Assembly: GCF_014697125.1 (NCBI RefSeq) | Contig: NZ_JACJRG010000003.1 | Location: 62,001-126,000 of the forward strand | Length of the DNA: 64,000 bases | DNA from: Anabaena minutissima FACHB-250 | GTDB taxonomy: Bacteria > Cyanobacteriota > Cyanobacteriia > Cyanobacteriales > Nostocaceae | Reading direction: 5' to 3' | Position numbers and translations under genes: made by a program | Notes under the pieces: generated by a model | The model's database searches: none | The model's input: only the letters and a program-made list of their open reading frames with translations | What the model was told of the DNA's origin: nothing | Shown: positions 8,871-17,172 of the stretch, one piece after another | Layout of the letters: each line of letters opens with the position of its first letter | Numbering within the stretch: position 1 is the stretch's first letter

Positions 8871-8871
8871 C

Positions 8872-10122
8872 TTACGCTTTCCACCCCCTCAGCAAATTGG
8901 GATATTTAGCTGGTGTAGAAAATATCTGCTTCCAGGCTGTCTGACGTTCTAAGGGTTTTTCTTTACTTAGATTCCAGAGGGTTTCGTAGAAAAAGAAAGA
9001 GATTCCCGCAAAATTGCGATCGCGTACTTTCTGCACTTGGGTTCTAATTTGCTGCATGGGTACGGATCTATTCTTCAACCCAGATAAAATCCCAATACTC
9101 ACAGGAATATGTTTTTGAGCGGCTTTGACTTCTGGATACTCTAATTCTTTGATAAAGACATTGAGATCATCGCGGTAAATCTGCAATACCAGGTCTTCAA
9201 CTATTCCCATCCGTTCCCAACGTTGCCAGTCGGCGAGAAAATATTCATAGGAAAAACGCTGCGGGTTGGGAGCAACGGAAACCAAGCAATCTTTTTTCGC
9301 AGATTTAATCGCTGTAAATATCCGCTTCATGAAAACAGTGATTTTGTCGGCTCGCCAACGCACCCATTCTGGATCTTTGGGATTTTTGGAGGGTGCTTGA
9401 CCACGATGTTCTTTTTTGTACAAGCCTACGGTGTAGGCATCATAGCCTAGTTCTGAAGGTAAGCCGAAATGATCATCAAACTGGATACCGTCAATATCGT
9501 AGTTTCTGACGATTTCGACAATTAAATCCTGGATGAATTGCTGCACATCGGGACGAAAGGGACTTAACCAAACTCGGTCATGTGTGCCTTCTTTCACAAT
9601 TCGAGTACCATTGCTGCGACTTGTCAGCCATTGGGGACGATTTTTCGCTAGTCGAGAATCTGCTGGGGCCATAAAGCCAAATTCAAACCAAGGAATTACA
9701 GTTAACCCTTGTTTATGCCCCTCCGTGACAATTTCTTTCAGCATATCGCGCCCTTGTAATCCAGGGGTAGGATCAAGCGATCGCCCGATCACTTTCGCGG
9801 CTACTTGACTGGGATACAGTGTATATCCCCAGTTCCACACTGCTGGATATACGGTATTGAAATTCAGTTCATCTAATTTTTGTAAAGATTTTTGCAGGCG
9901 ATCGCGCTCAAACAGCACATCACTATCAATATTAGTTAACCACACCCCCCTCAATTCCGATGCTAGTGATGAGTTAGGAGTGATTTGTGCGTTTAAAGGT
10001 AACGACAAAATCACTGTAGCCACCACACTCAAAACCAGCATCACCGCAAAAAATAATGGCTTGCTTTTTTGATTAAAATTCTGCAACAAAAACCTCACAC
10101 ACCACTTTCTAAACATTTTCAT
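8872..10122 (-). CDS. GHL10-family glycoside hydrolase-like protein, exported
   Basis: A 416-residue protein with a single N-terminal hydrophobic helix (about residues 22-44), either an uncleaved anchor or a signal peptide ending near ALPLNA-like residues. The rest is a TIM-barrel of the glycosyl-hydrolase-like 10 family (PF02638 type): ELRGVWLTNIDSDVLF at the start, FNTVYPAVWNWGYTLYPS, VIPWFEFGFM, and DIDGIQFDDHFGLPSELGYD, which holds the acidic residues. A role in envelope or peptidoglycan-linked glycan turnover is inferred from relatives. Convergent with the site-2 protease gene. Confidence 0.85.
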   Translation of the reverse strand: MKMFRKWCVRFLLQNFNQKSKPLFFAVMLVLSVVATVILSLPLNAQITPNSSLASELRGVWLTNIDSDVLFERDRLQKSLQKLDELNFNTVYPAVWNWGYTLYPSQVAAKVIGRSLDPTPGLQGRDMLKEIVTEGHKQGLTVIPWFEFGFMAPADSRLAKNRPQWLTSRSNGTRIVKEGTHDRVWLSPFRPDVQQFIQDLIVEIVRNYDIDGIQFDDHFGLPSELGYDAYTVGLYKKEHRGQAPSKNPKDPEWVRWRADKITVFMKRIFTAIKSAKKDCLVSVAPNPQRFSYEYFLADWQRWERMGIVEDLVLQIYRDDLNVFIKELEYPEVKAAQKHIPVSIGILSGLKNRSVPMQQIRTQVQKVRDRNFAGISFFFYETLWNLSKEKPLERQTAWKQIFSTPAKYPNLLRGWKA

Positions 10123-10346
10123 AAATTGTTACATGAGCCGAAAATGAAACAATAATCATGACGCATTCAAGAGCCATAAGTTGCTCTGAATAAAGATTAT
10201 TAGCACATGGACACTTTTATCTATAGAGATACAAAGGGATAAAACTTTATGTTTTCTTTATATCTTATTGTAAGAATTTCATCCTATTCATCTGTTAATA
10301 TCAATACATCATTTTCATATTTATTTAGACAATGTAAATAATATAC

Positions 10347-10386
10347 CTAATGGTTGACCATTAGAGTATGTTTAGCGGTATGCTAA
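10347..10386. promoter_or_regulatory. Two palindromes in a divergent promoter region
   Basis: CTAATGGTTGACCATTAG (10347-10364) is a perfect 8+2+8 palindrome. TTAGC-N5-GCTAA (10372-10386) follows 7 bp later. They lie in the 383-bp gap between the divergent genes starting at 10122 and 10506, where a dimeric repressor could bind. No regulator gene adjoins them. The rest of 10123-10505 is AT-rich with nothing else recognised. Confidence 0.4.
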
Positions 10387-10505
10387 GTAGTAATTAAAAA
10401 GTTTCCATCTAGTTACTTAGGGATACTTAATCACCCAAAATAGCTAGCAGGCAGTGTTTACACGGTTATATTGACGACTTCTAATCTAAAATCTCAGATT
10501 CAGTG

Positions 10506-11003
10506 ATGAACAGCCTAAGTAACTCGCAAAATCATCTAGCAGAAACGACAGCAGCCACCAAGAGACTAGAAAGGGCAATCATGCTTGCTGCTGGTGATTT
10601 TTCGTTGATATTAGCTTGCTGTAACTCGCTTCAAAAACAACAGCAAATACTCAACTTATTCACTGAATCTTCAGCATTTAAAATCCCAGATATTATTCTC
10701 CAGCCAACCGACGAGACACTATACACAACCATTACTAAGAAAATTGGCACTGTTCACCCAGAAGCCTTGATGATTAGGGGTTTAGAATCTGTGGTGGCAA
10801 TTAACCAACTCATCACCAGTACCAATATGATGCGAGATGAGTTTCGCAAAACTTTTAACTTCCCCGTAGTGTTATGGCTCAACGATGAAATTCTCAATAA
10901 ATTAGTCTGGTTAGCACCTGATTTAAAAAACTGGGCAGCCAACACCATTCGCTTTGATCTTCCCCATCATCAGCTGATAAACAATCCAGTCTTGATTGCT
11001 TAA
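10506..11003 (+). CDS. Stand-alone N-terminal domain of cyanobacterial TPR/signalling proteins
   Basis: A 165-residue protein. The part IRGLESVVAINQL, then MRDEFRKTFNFPVVLWLNDE and LAPDLKNWAANTIRFDLP, resembles the N-terminal NTPase-like region found at the head of long cyanobacterial TPR- or WD40-repeat proteins. There it reads as a P-loop-NTPase-like fold without a Walker A motif. Here the protein stops right after that region, with no repeat domain, and a MITE begins 12 bp beyond the stop. It may be a truncated remnant or an independent small protein. The family resemblance is from memory; function is unknown. The ATG at 10506 is preferred over a GTG one codon earlier. Confidence 0.6.
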   Translation: MNSLSNSQNHLAETTAATKRLERAIMLAAGDFSLILACCNSLQKQQQILNLFTESSAFKIPDIILQPTDETLYTTITKKIGTVHPEALMIRGLESVVAINQLITSTNMMRDEFRKTFNFPVVLWLNDEILNKLVWLAPDLKNWAANTIRFDLPHHQLINNPVLIA

Positions 11004-11014
11004 TATTTAACCAT

Positions 11015-11129
11015 TAGACCTCTTGCATAAATGCTGAAGCTGTCATGTTGAGCGAAGCGAAACATCTCAAAGATTCTACATTTCATTCAGAATGACACAT
11101 CTCATTTTCAGACTTTTACAAGAGGTCTA
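11015..11129. mobile_element. 115-bp MITE-like element
   Basis: Perfect 11-bp terminal inverted repeats TAGACCTCTTG (11015-11025) and CAAGAGGTCTA (11119-11129) frame a non-coding interior. The terminal TA could be a duplicated TA target, as in IS630/Tc1-type insertion. The interior contains GAGCGAAGCGAAACATC, a motif seen in many dispersed cyanobacterial repeats. No transposase is present, so it would be moved in trans. The remainder of 11004-11325 holds nothing recognised. Confidence 0.7.
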
Positions 11130-11325
11130 TTTAATCCCGTCTAAAGACCAAATTTCTGCACCAATAACCAGAATATGCTAAATTACTGAGTAAAGCTGCT
11201 AGATAAATAAAATCTAGTCAAAGGGGTATGTTTCAGCTATTGAAACAAAGAGCTATCAACAGATTGCTGCATTGAACCTCTAGATATTCGTCTTGAGTAA
11301 AAATTGCTGACTCAAAAATAACTAG

Positions 11326-11691
11326 ATGTCCGCCGAGCAACGCCTAGAACAGAAACGCCAGATACTACAAGAGCAGTATGATCTATTAGCTAAGAAGCTA
11401 ACACTACTACGTTTGGACTGGGCAGTTGAGACAGATACGGCTCATCGTTTCAAGCTAGCAACGCAAATTGAAGCCAATGAAAGAGAACTGAAGGAAACTG
11501 AAACAGAACTCGTTGAATTAGAACAGCAGCTTACTGAAGTAAAACAAGCTTCATCTAGTGAAAAGTTATATACTGCTTTGTTGAAATTGGGCTATCGCCA
11601 GCAGACGCGAGAATTTCGGCAGTTTATTAACGCTCACTCGGCCGCGGCTTTCCTCATCTACGGTTCACCAGAGTATGGACAACGCTGGTAA
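11326..11691 (+). pseudogene. 5' fragment of a frameshifted coiled-coil/FGE-fold gene
   Basis: 121 codons: a long coiled coil (residues about 3-75, rich in Glu, Gln, Leu), then LYTALLKLGYRQQTREFRQFI and AAFLIYGSPEYGQRW. The latter looks like a degenerate P-loop (G-x4-G-Q-R in place of G-x4-G-K-T/S), as in inactive STAND-like modules of cyanobacterial conflict proteins. It ends at a TAA right after this motif. In the +2 frame the sequence continues without stop (VKQLKEDKRFGQARINELSDFLL) into the downstream reading frame at 11751, so one missing base near 11688 explains the break. The intact ancestor would be about 544 residues. Confidence 0.75.
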
Positions 11692-11750
11692 AACAGTTAA
11701 AGGAAGATAAAAGGTTTGGTCAAGCTAGAATAAATGAACTGTCAGATTTT

Positions 11751-12959
11751 TTGCTTGATTATACCCGGCAGCAGTTTCAGAGTGATGATTTTGATACTGA
11801 ATTTGTCCAGTCTCAACGGTGGATAGCTTTAGCATACACGCGACCTCATGAAGTGGCTCGTGAAATAGCTTTAGCTTTCTCTCTATTGGATTTGCAAGAT
11901 ACAGCAGAAATGGTGCGACTGGCATCATTAACGGCAACAATTACTGAGCCATTAGCAGAATTTCAGCCTTTGTTGATTTATACTCGTGGGATGGCAAAGT
12001 TTGCCCGTGGTAATTTGGCAGATGCAAAGGCTCAGTTTGATGAACTGGTTGCAGGAGGAAAGCTGATACAGGTAGTAGGGGTAAAATTGCCAATTCCTGA
12101 AATAATTAGAACAATTTTTATAAATGGCTCTTCAGTTTACAGGAAGGAATTGGCGTTACAAACTTTTCAATTTGAAGTAGTAACGGTAAATGCACAGGGA
12201 AAAATCACTAAACGCCACAAACTGGAAGCAAAATATTTTGTAGAAGACTTAGGGAATGGTGTCAGCTTGGAGATGGTACAGATACCAGGGGGAACATTTA
12301 AAATGGGTTCACCAGCAGGGGAAGCAAAACGATACTCAGAAGAAAGTCCCCAGCATCAGGTGAAAGTTCCCGGCTTCTTCATGGGTAAATATGCAGTCAC
12401 CCAGGAACAGTATCAAGCCATCATGGGGATAAATCCCTCTAACTTCAAAGGAGAGAAAAGACCTGTAGAAAAAGTCAGTTGGGATGATGCGGTAGAGTTT
12501 TGTCAAAAGTTGAGTCAAAAGACAGGACGGACTTACAGGCTACCCAGCGAAGCTGAATGGGAATATGCCTGTCGTGCAGGGACAACTACACCGTTTTATT
12601 TTGGGGAAACGATAACCACAGATTTAGTTAACTACGACGGTAACTATCCCTACGGCTCTGCACCCAAAGGTGAATATCGTCAACAAACAACAAATGTAGG
12701 AATATTTCCGCCGAACTCTTTCGGGTTATATGATATGTGCGGTAATATATGGGAATGGTGCCTAGATGTATATAACGATAATTACCAAGGTGCAACGACA
12801 GATGGTAGTGCGTGGCTAAATGGTAGAGATAAAAATAGTAAGCTGCTGCGTGGTGGTTCTTGGTATCACTTCTCTTGGCACTGCCGTTCTGCCAATCGCC
12901 CCTACCTCATACACACATTTCGCAACTACCCTGTTGGTTTTCGGGTTGTTGCGTGGTGA
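11751..12959 (+). CDS. FGE/SUMF1-fold (C-type lectin-like) protein, 3' part of a frameshifted gene
   Basis: About 402 codons in the frame that continues the preceding fragment. After an alpha-helical region, residues about 170-400 form a formylglycine-generating-enzyme fold: QIPGGTFKMGSPAGE, KYAVTQEQYQAIMG, YRLPSEAEWEYACRAGTTTP, YDMCGNIWEWCLD, LLRGGSW and GFRVV. The Cys pair needed for FGE catalysis (RGGS-x-x-C-x4-C) is absent; only one Cys follows RGGSW. It is therefore more likely a binding C-type-lectin fold than a sulfatase-maturing enzyme. No good start codon or ribosome site is seen for this piece alone (the first candidate is a TTG at 11751), so it probably belongs to the broken gene beginning at 11326. 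Confidence 0.75.
   Translation: MLDYTRQQFQSDDFDTEFVQSQRWIALAYTRPHEVAREIALAFSLLDLQDTAEMVRLASLTATITEPLAEFQPLLIYTRGMAKFARGNLADAKAQFDELVAGGKLIQVVGVKLPIPEIIRTIFINGSSVYRKELALQTFQFEVVTVNAQGKITKRHKLEAKYFVEDLGNGVSLEMVQIPGGTFKMGSPAGEAKRYSEESPQHQVKVPGFFMGKYAVTQEQYQAIMGINPSNFKGEKRPVEKVSWDDAVEFCQKLSQKTGRTYRLPSEAEWEYACRAGTTTPFYFGETITTDLVNYDGNYPYGSAPKGEYRQQTTNVGIFPPNSFGLYDMCGNIWEWCLDVYNDNYQGATTDGSAWLNGRDKNSKLLRGGSWYHFSWHCRSANRPYLIHTFRNYPVGFRVVAW
12849..12956 (+). other. DGR variable-repeat-like 3' end
   Basis: The last 108 bp before the stop keep the scaffold RGGSW...CRSANR...R...GFRVV. Known DGR templates of this type have runs of AAC (Asn) codons between these anchors; here those sites read TAT CAC TTC, CAC, CCC TAC CTC, CAC and TAC. 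Most are NNC codons differing from AAC only at the first two positions. This is what adenine-specific mutagenic retrohoming would leave. No reverse transcriptase, Avd or template repeat is in the window. Confidence 0.4.
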
Positions 12960-13450
12960 CTTAGCCCAATTCATAAAAGATAAGTGAGAATTTATCGGAC
13001 TCACACTAGGAAGTGGAGACCTGACCCAGTGAAGAAAGCGACCACCTCAAAATATCAAACTTATTCAGATAGTTTGATAGGTTGTAAAACCAAAGACTGA
13101 TCTGGCTCAATAATATCACCCTTACTTACTATGGGATAAAAATTTTTTCAATTTAAGTGCTTTCTATATATTTTCTTGTCGTAGGCGATCGCCAAGGGCT
13201 ATCCTGAGTAAAAGCCTTATAAAATTAGTAAGCGATCGCAACATAGTAGCAAGAGCGTGCAAAGCATACTTTTAAGCAGCGAATAATTGATGATTTATAG
13301 CTGAATATCAACTTTATATACAGTTTTTTGGGTGCAATAGGCGATCGCACAAAATATTCTCCTCAAGCATAGCGATGCACATCCAAAAGCTAAAGTCCGA
13401 TTCTCTAAAGAATTGGTGTCAATTTATACTATTTTAATTTTCTTTAGTCG
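12960..13450. other. Intergenic spacer, no gene found
   Basis: AT-rich spacer after the FGE-fold gene containing three HIP1 octamers (near 13185, 13232 and 13342). I looked for a DGR template repeat or an Avd/reverse-transcriptase frame and found neither. No coding frame supported. Confidence 0.6.
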
Positions 13451-13508
13451 ATATACTCATGAGTAGGTTCTACCTGGGAAATGTGAAGTGGCTTTGCCAC
13501 TTCTTTTT
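13451..13508 (+). ncRNA. Candidate small RNA ending in an intrinsic terminator
   Basis: A strong terminator occupies 13485-13508: GAAGTGGC, a TTT loop, GCCACTTC, then TTTTT. A small stem AGGT-TCT-ACCT precedes it (about 13466-13476), and a possible -10 TATACT lies near 13427. The nearest upstream plus-strand gene ends about 525 bp earlier, so the terminator may close a short independent RNA. I do not recognise a known family. Confidence 0.4.
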
Positions 13509-13595
13509 ATGTGTGCAGTTGCTTGAGAGATAAATGAAAAGTGCTGACTAAAAAGACTACTCACAACTCACTACTCAGCACTCATCACTCCCTAC

Positions 13596-14681
13596 TCAGT
13601 CATTAGTCATAGTATCCCGCCATTTTTCTTGATTTTCTTTGATCTCTGCTTCAGGCGATCGCGCTAATAGCCAAGTTTTCCATCGTAAGGGTTTTTGCCT
13701 TTCTATGTGACTAATTAACTGCATGATAGACAAATCAGCTTTGATGGGAGTTTTTAAATCAAAGTTAATCGTCCGTAAAATTTCAGCATCATCCTCGATA
13801 AAGTGCTGAATCATCAGATTAGTCAGCCACAGAACAAAGCGATTTAATAACCATCCCCCAAATCCCTGACGTTTCTTAGTTAAAAATATAGTCTGAATCT
13901 GAGATTTACCATCATCAAGCATCCGTATGCTAAACATGATGTATAAATGCAGTACATCTGGCCCTACAGTTATTGTGAAGGTGCTGCCATACCAATAGGA
14001 AATACTATAAATATTATTTTGATGTAGAGGACGCAGCAATTTAAACAATCTCTTATCTTTATTGCTATCGCTATGTTTAGTAAAAATAATAGCATTTTGA
14101 CTTAATTCCTGCCTTTCAAAAGCAATATCTAACGGTAGTTTATGAACAGTAAGAAAGTGTTGAACGTCAATGGAATTAATCATGACTACATGAGGATGAC
14201 AGTTCATTACCAACCGAGAACCGAGAACACTTTCACACTCATGAAACTCTAACTCTGGTACAAAAGGTATAGGTTGTCTGGGGCTTTCGCCAGTCCAGAT
14301 CCAAATTAATCCGTATTTTTCAACTGTAGGCCAAGTTTTTAACTTTAAGGGGAGAGGCTCTTCCAAACAGGGAATTTCTATACATATGCCCTGATTGTTA
14401 AACTTCCAATGGTGAAAAGCACAACGTATATCATTACCTTCTATTGTGCCTTCTGCCAAGTCAGCACCCATATGTGGGCAGTAGGCATCAACAATCACTG
14501 CTTGTCTGTCTTCACCACGGTAAATTACTATTTTTCTCCCTAAAATTGTCATAGGTTTTACATCACCTATAAGTAAGTTTTTAGAAGGTATTACCCAATA
14601 CCATCCTTCAATGAAACGTTCTGGATTATTGAAGGTTTTTGGTTTGCGAATTGGTTGAAGAGACTGAGAATTATCATCCAT
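13596..14681 (-). CDS. Rieske non-heme iron oxygenase-type protein
   Basis: A 361-residue protein. The Rieske [2Fe-2S] ligands are Cys68-x-His70 (YCPHMG) and Cys87-x2-His90 (CAFHHW). A mononuclear iron site follows at NSIDVQHFLTVH (Asn169, Asp172, His175, His180), close to the N-x2-D-x2-H-x4-H pattern of terminal oxygenases. It resembles the PaO/KshA-like group of Rieske monooxygenases. No transmembrane anchor is obvious. The substrate is unknown. It stands alone, with CACTCAG-type repeats just downstream of its stop. Confidence 0.85.
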   Translation of the reverse strand: MDDNSQSLQPIRKPKTFNNPERFIEGWYWVIPSKNLLIGDVKPMTILGRKIVIYRGEDRQAVIVDAYCPHMGADLAEGTIEGNDIRCAFHHWKFNNQGICIEIPCLEEPLPLKLKTWPTVEKYGLIWIWTGESPRQPIPFVPELEFHECESVLGSRLVMNCHPHVVMINSIDVQHFLTVHKLPLDIAFERQELSQNAIIFTKHSDSNKDKRLFKLLRPLHQNNIYSISYWYGSTFTITVGPDVLHLYIMFSIRMLDDGKSQIQTIFLTKKRQGFGGWLLNRFVLWLTNLMIQHFIEDDAEILRTINFDLKTPIKADLSIMQLISHIERQKPLRWKTWLLARSPEAEIKENQEKWRDTMTND

Positions 14682-15096
14682 TTTTAATGTTTCACTGATG
14701 AGTGAAGCGGTTGCTCTACAGATAACATGAGGATTTGTGAAAAACAGTTATTTTGAGTACGTTCAGAACTTCAGTCTCTTTAATAAAGCAGGGTTATTGA
14801 TGATAATTAATCCCTCTCTGGCTTTTTATCACTTTTTCAGCAAACCCTAATTATTCATGTAAATTCTTATTCCTTATCTTTCCTAGAATCCCTGTTTTCT
14901 AGTCATTAAGTAGAACTTTTAAACCTATTTTTTCAGAATTTGTCAGAAATCAGGGTGTATATCCTGGGTTGTTAGTAACAAAAATTCATATCAACCAGCA
15001 ATATTATTCGTATTTTCCCGCGTTTTTTGGGGAATCCTGAATTTAGGAAGCGGTGACTAACCTCTTCAACTATCCCGTAAATTTTAAAGAATAATT
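14682..15096. other. Divergent promoter region, no gene found
   Basis: A 415-bp AT-rich gap between the divergent Rieske and TerB-like genes. No coding frame, repeat or clear palindrome was found; it presumably contains both promoters. Confidence 0.5.
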
Positions 15097-15564
15097 ATGT
15101 CTAGACGCAATTTGCCCAAAGGCCGTACCGCTAGTTCAGTCGCTTTAGAACCAGAAGTTGCGATCGCAATTATTGGATTGTTTTCCGCAGCTGCTGACGG
15201 TGAAGGTATTTCTTCAGTAGAAGAATATGCTTTGAGTGAATTTCTTGGTAATGTTAGCTTGTTTGAAGATTACTCTGATGAAGACTTTGAAGCATTAAGC
15301 GAAAAAGTTGTCAGCTTAATTGAAGAAGAAGACCCAGAGAACTTAATCGCCCAAGCGATCGAATCCTTACCCAATAGAAATTATCGAGAAACTGCGTATA
15401 TCACCGCTATCTTAGTAGTAGGCATTGATGAAGAAGTACCTGAGACTGAACAAGATTACATCTCTGAACTTCAGGAAGCCTTAAAAATTTCCGATGAGCG
15501 AGCGCAAGAACTTATAGATACTGTGTTTGGGGAAGAGGAAGAGGAGGAAGAGGACGAGGAATAA
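15097..15564 (+). CDS. TerB-like acidic protein
   Basis: A 155-residue, all-helical, very acidic protein. Residues 20-140 follow the TerB pattern: VAIAIIGLFSAAADGEGISSVEEYALSEFL, where the Asp/Glu cluster after AAADGE is the probable metal site, and a second helical repeat ending ERAQELIDTVF. It ends in a run of Glu/Asp. The N-terminus is basic (SRRNLPKGR). TerB domains occur in tellurite resistance and stress-sensing modules; here no ter partner genes adjoin, although the two TerY-like VWA genes lie 8 kb away. Role inferred only. Confidence 0.75.
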   Translation: MSRRNLPKGRTASSVALEPEVAIAIIGLFSAAADGEGISSVEEYALSEFLGNVSLFEDYSDEDFEALSEKVVSLIEEEDPENLIAQAIESLPNRNYRETAYITAILVVGIDEEVPETEQDYISELQEALKISDERAQELIDTVFGEEEEEEEDEE

Positions 15565-15661
15565 TCCCCCTGATGGATTAAGGGGAAACGGGAAATCTCT
15601 TTCCCTCCCCTTTCCCAATACTGCCCCCTACCTTGTCATAACGACAATTTTTAACGCCAAC

Positions 15662-17119
15662 CTACTTATAGAACGGGATTGGGGTACTTAAATCCTTTTG
15701 CTGTTGATAACGTTGTTTAAATAGTTGTTGCTGTTTTTTATGATCCACAATGGGTTCAGGATAGCCAACAGCATGACGTTCTAAAGGTGTAATCTTACCT
15801 GTCACCAAATATTCCGTATCTATAGACCGCAATTCAGGCAACCACTGGCGGATATACTCAGCATCGGCATCGAATTTTTGGGACTGACTAGCTGGGTTAA
15901 AAATCCGCACGGGTTTGGGATCCATACCGCTAGAAGCACTCCATTGCCAACCGCCATTATTAGCAGATAAATCACCGTCAATTAATTTCTGCATGAAGTA
16001 TTTTTCACCCCAATGGGGATTAATTAACAAGTCTTTAGTGAGGAAACTAGCCACAATCATCCGACAACGGTTGTGCATCCAGCCAATTTCATTTAACTGG
16101 CGCATGGCTGCATCTACGATGGGGTAGCCGGTTCTTCCCTCACACCAAGCTTGAAAATGTGCTGTGTTACTTTCCCAGGGGAAAGTTTTAAACGCATCAC
16201 GGTAAGCACCCTCAGCTAGTTCCGGGAAGTTATACATAGCGTGTTGATAAAATTCTCGCCAAGCTAGTTCTTGTTGCCAAGTGCGGATACTTGCGATCGC
16301 TTCTTCGCTGTTGTAATTTTCTAATGCTGCTATTGTGGCTTGCCAAACGGTGCGAATACCGATCGCACCAAATTTTAAAGCTGCACTCAGTTGTGATGTC
16401 CCATCAATGGCCGGGAAATTACGCTGTTCTTGGTATTCTGTAATGGCTTTGGCGGTAAATTCCTCTAGTTTTTCTTGTGCGGCTGCTTCTCCTGGGGGAA
16501 GTATTAAATCTGCATCCCAAACAAATCCTAACTCTTTAGCTGTAGGTAAGGCGATCGCTCCTGCTTGTTTGGCCAGTTCCTGTTCTGCTTCCGTTAATCC
16601 TGCCGCATTTTGTAAGGTTTCTACTGGTTTAGCCTTCGGTTTGCTGTACCAATTTTTCCAGAAGGGTGTGTAAACCGTGTAAGGTGCATTGCTAAGAGAG
16701 AAAATTTCCTCTGGTGCGTGCAGAATTTGATCCCAGTTGTGGGTGAGAAATTCTCTACCTTGAGATTTGAGAATTTCCATGATAGTGCGATCGCGTGTTT
16801 GGGAGTATGGTTCTACATCCCAATTCCAAAACACAGCTTTAGCTTGCAACACCTCAGCCAAATTAGGAATCGCGTGTACAGGATCACCCTGAAGGATTAA
16901 TAACTGACTTCCCGCCTCTGCGTATCGCTGTTGTAGTGCTTGCAAACAGCCGATCATGTAAGTAACTCTAGCTGGTGCAACATCATCCCGTTCGAGAATA
17001 TTAGGGTCAAGACAAAAAACACCCACTACGTGAGAACTTCGCTCTCTTGCCAAAGCTAATCCAGTATTATCAGCAATGCGTAAATCACGACGATGCCAAA
17101 ACAAAATTAAGTCAGACAT
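15662..17119 (-). CDS. phr: Deoxyribodipyrimidine photolyase (class I CPD)
   Basis: A 485-residue cryptochrome/photolyase protein that repairs cyclobutane pyrimidine dimers with blue light. The N-terminal alpha/beta domain ([20 protein letters not shown]) binds the antenna cofactor. The C-terminal FAD domain carries [56 protein letters not shown] and [15 protein letters not shown]; this last block, with Asn-Asn-Gly-Gly-Trp-Gln-Trp, distinguishes CPD photolyases from cryptochromes. The family in cyanobacteria often uses 8-HDF as antenna. Length is normal and the gene intact. It is 53 bp downstream of the LD-carboxypeptidase gene on the same strand. Confidence 0.95.
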   Translation of the reverse strand: MSDLILFWHRRDLRIADNTGLALARERSSHVVGVFCLDPNILERDDVAPARVTYMIGCLQALQQRYAEAGSQLLILQGDPVHAIPNLAEVLQAKAVFWNWDVEPYSQTRDRTIMEILKSQGREFLTHNWDQILHAPEEIFSLSNAPYTVYTPFWKNWYSKPKAKPVETLQNAAGLTEAEQELAKQAGAIALPTAKELGFVWDADLILPPGEAAAQEKLEEFTAKAITEYQEQRNFPAIDGTSQLSAALKFGAIGIRTVWQATIAALENYNSEEAIASIRTWQQELAWREFYQHAMYNFPELAEGAYRDAFKTFPWESNTAHFQAWCEGRTGYPIVDAAMRQLNEIGWMHNRCRMIVASFLTKDLLINPHWGEKYFMQKLIDGDLSANNGGWQWSASSGMDPKPVRIFNPASQSQKFDADAEYIRQWLPELRSIDTEYLVTGKITPLERHAVGYPEPIVDHKKQQQLFKQRYQQQKDLSTPIPFYK

Positions 17120-17172
17120 TTTAGATTTATGTATAGTTCACTCGTACTAGCTTAAACTGTAGTCACATCATT

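Noticed and set aside
11751..12959. Genuine formylglycine-generating enzyme
   Set aside because: The Cys pair required for catalysis is absent and no sulfatase gene lies nearby; a lectin-like binding fold is more likely.
12960..13595. Search for a DGR template repeat, Avd or reverse transcriptase
   Set aside because: No second copy of the RGGSW-coding sequence and no suitable coding frame seen; the DGR idea therefore rests on the target alone.
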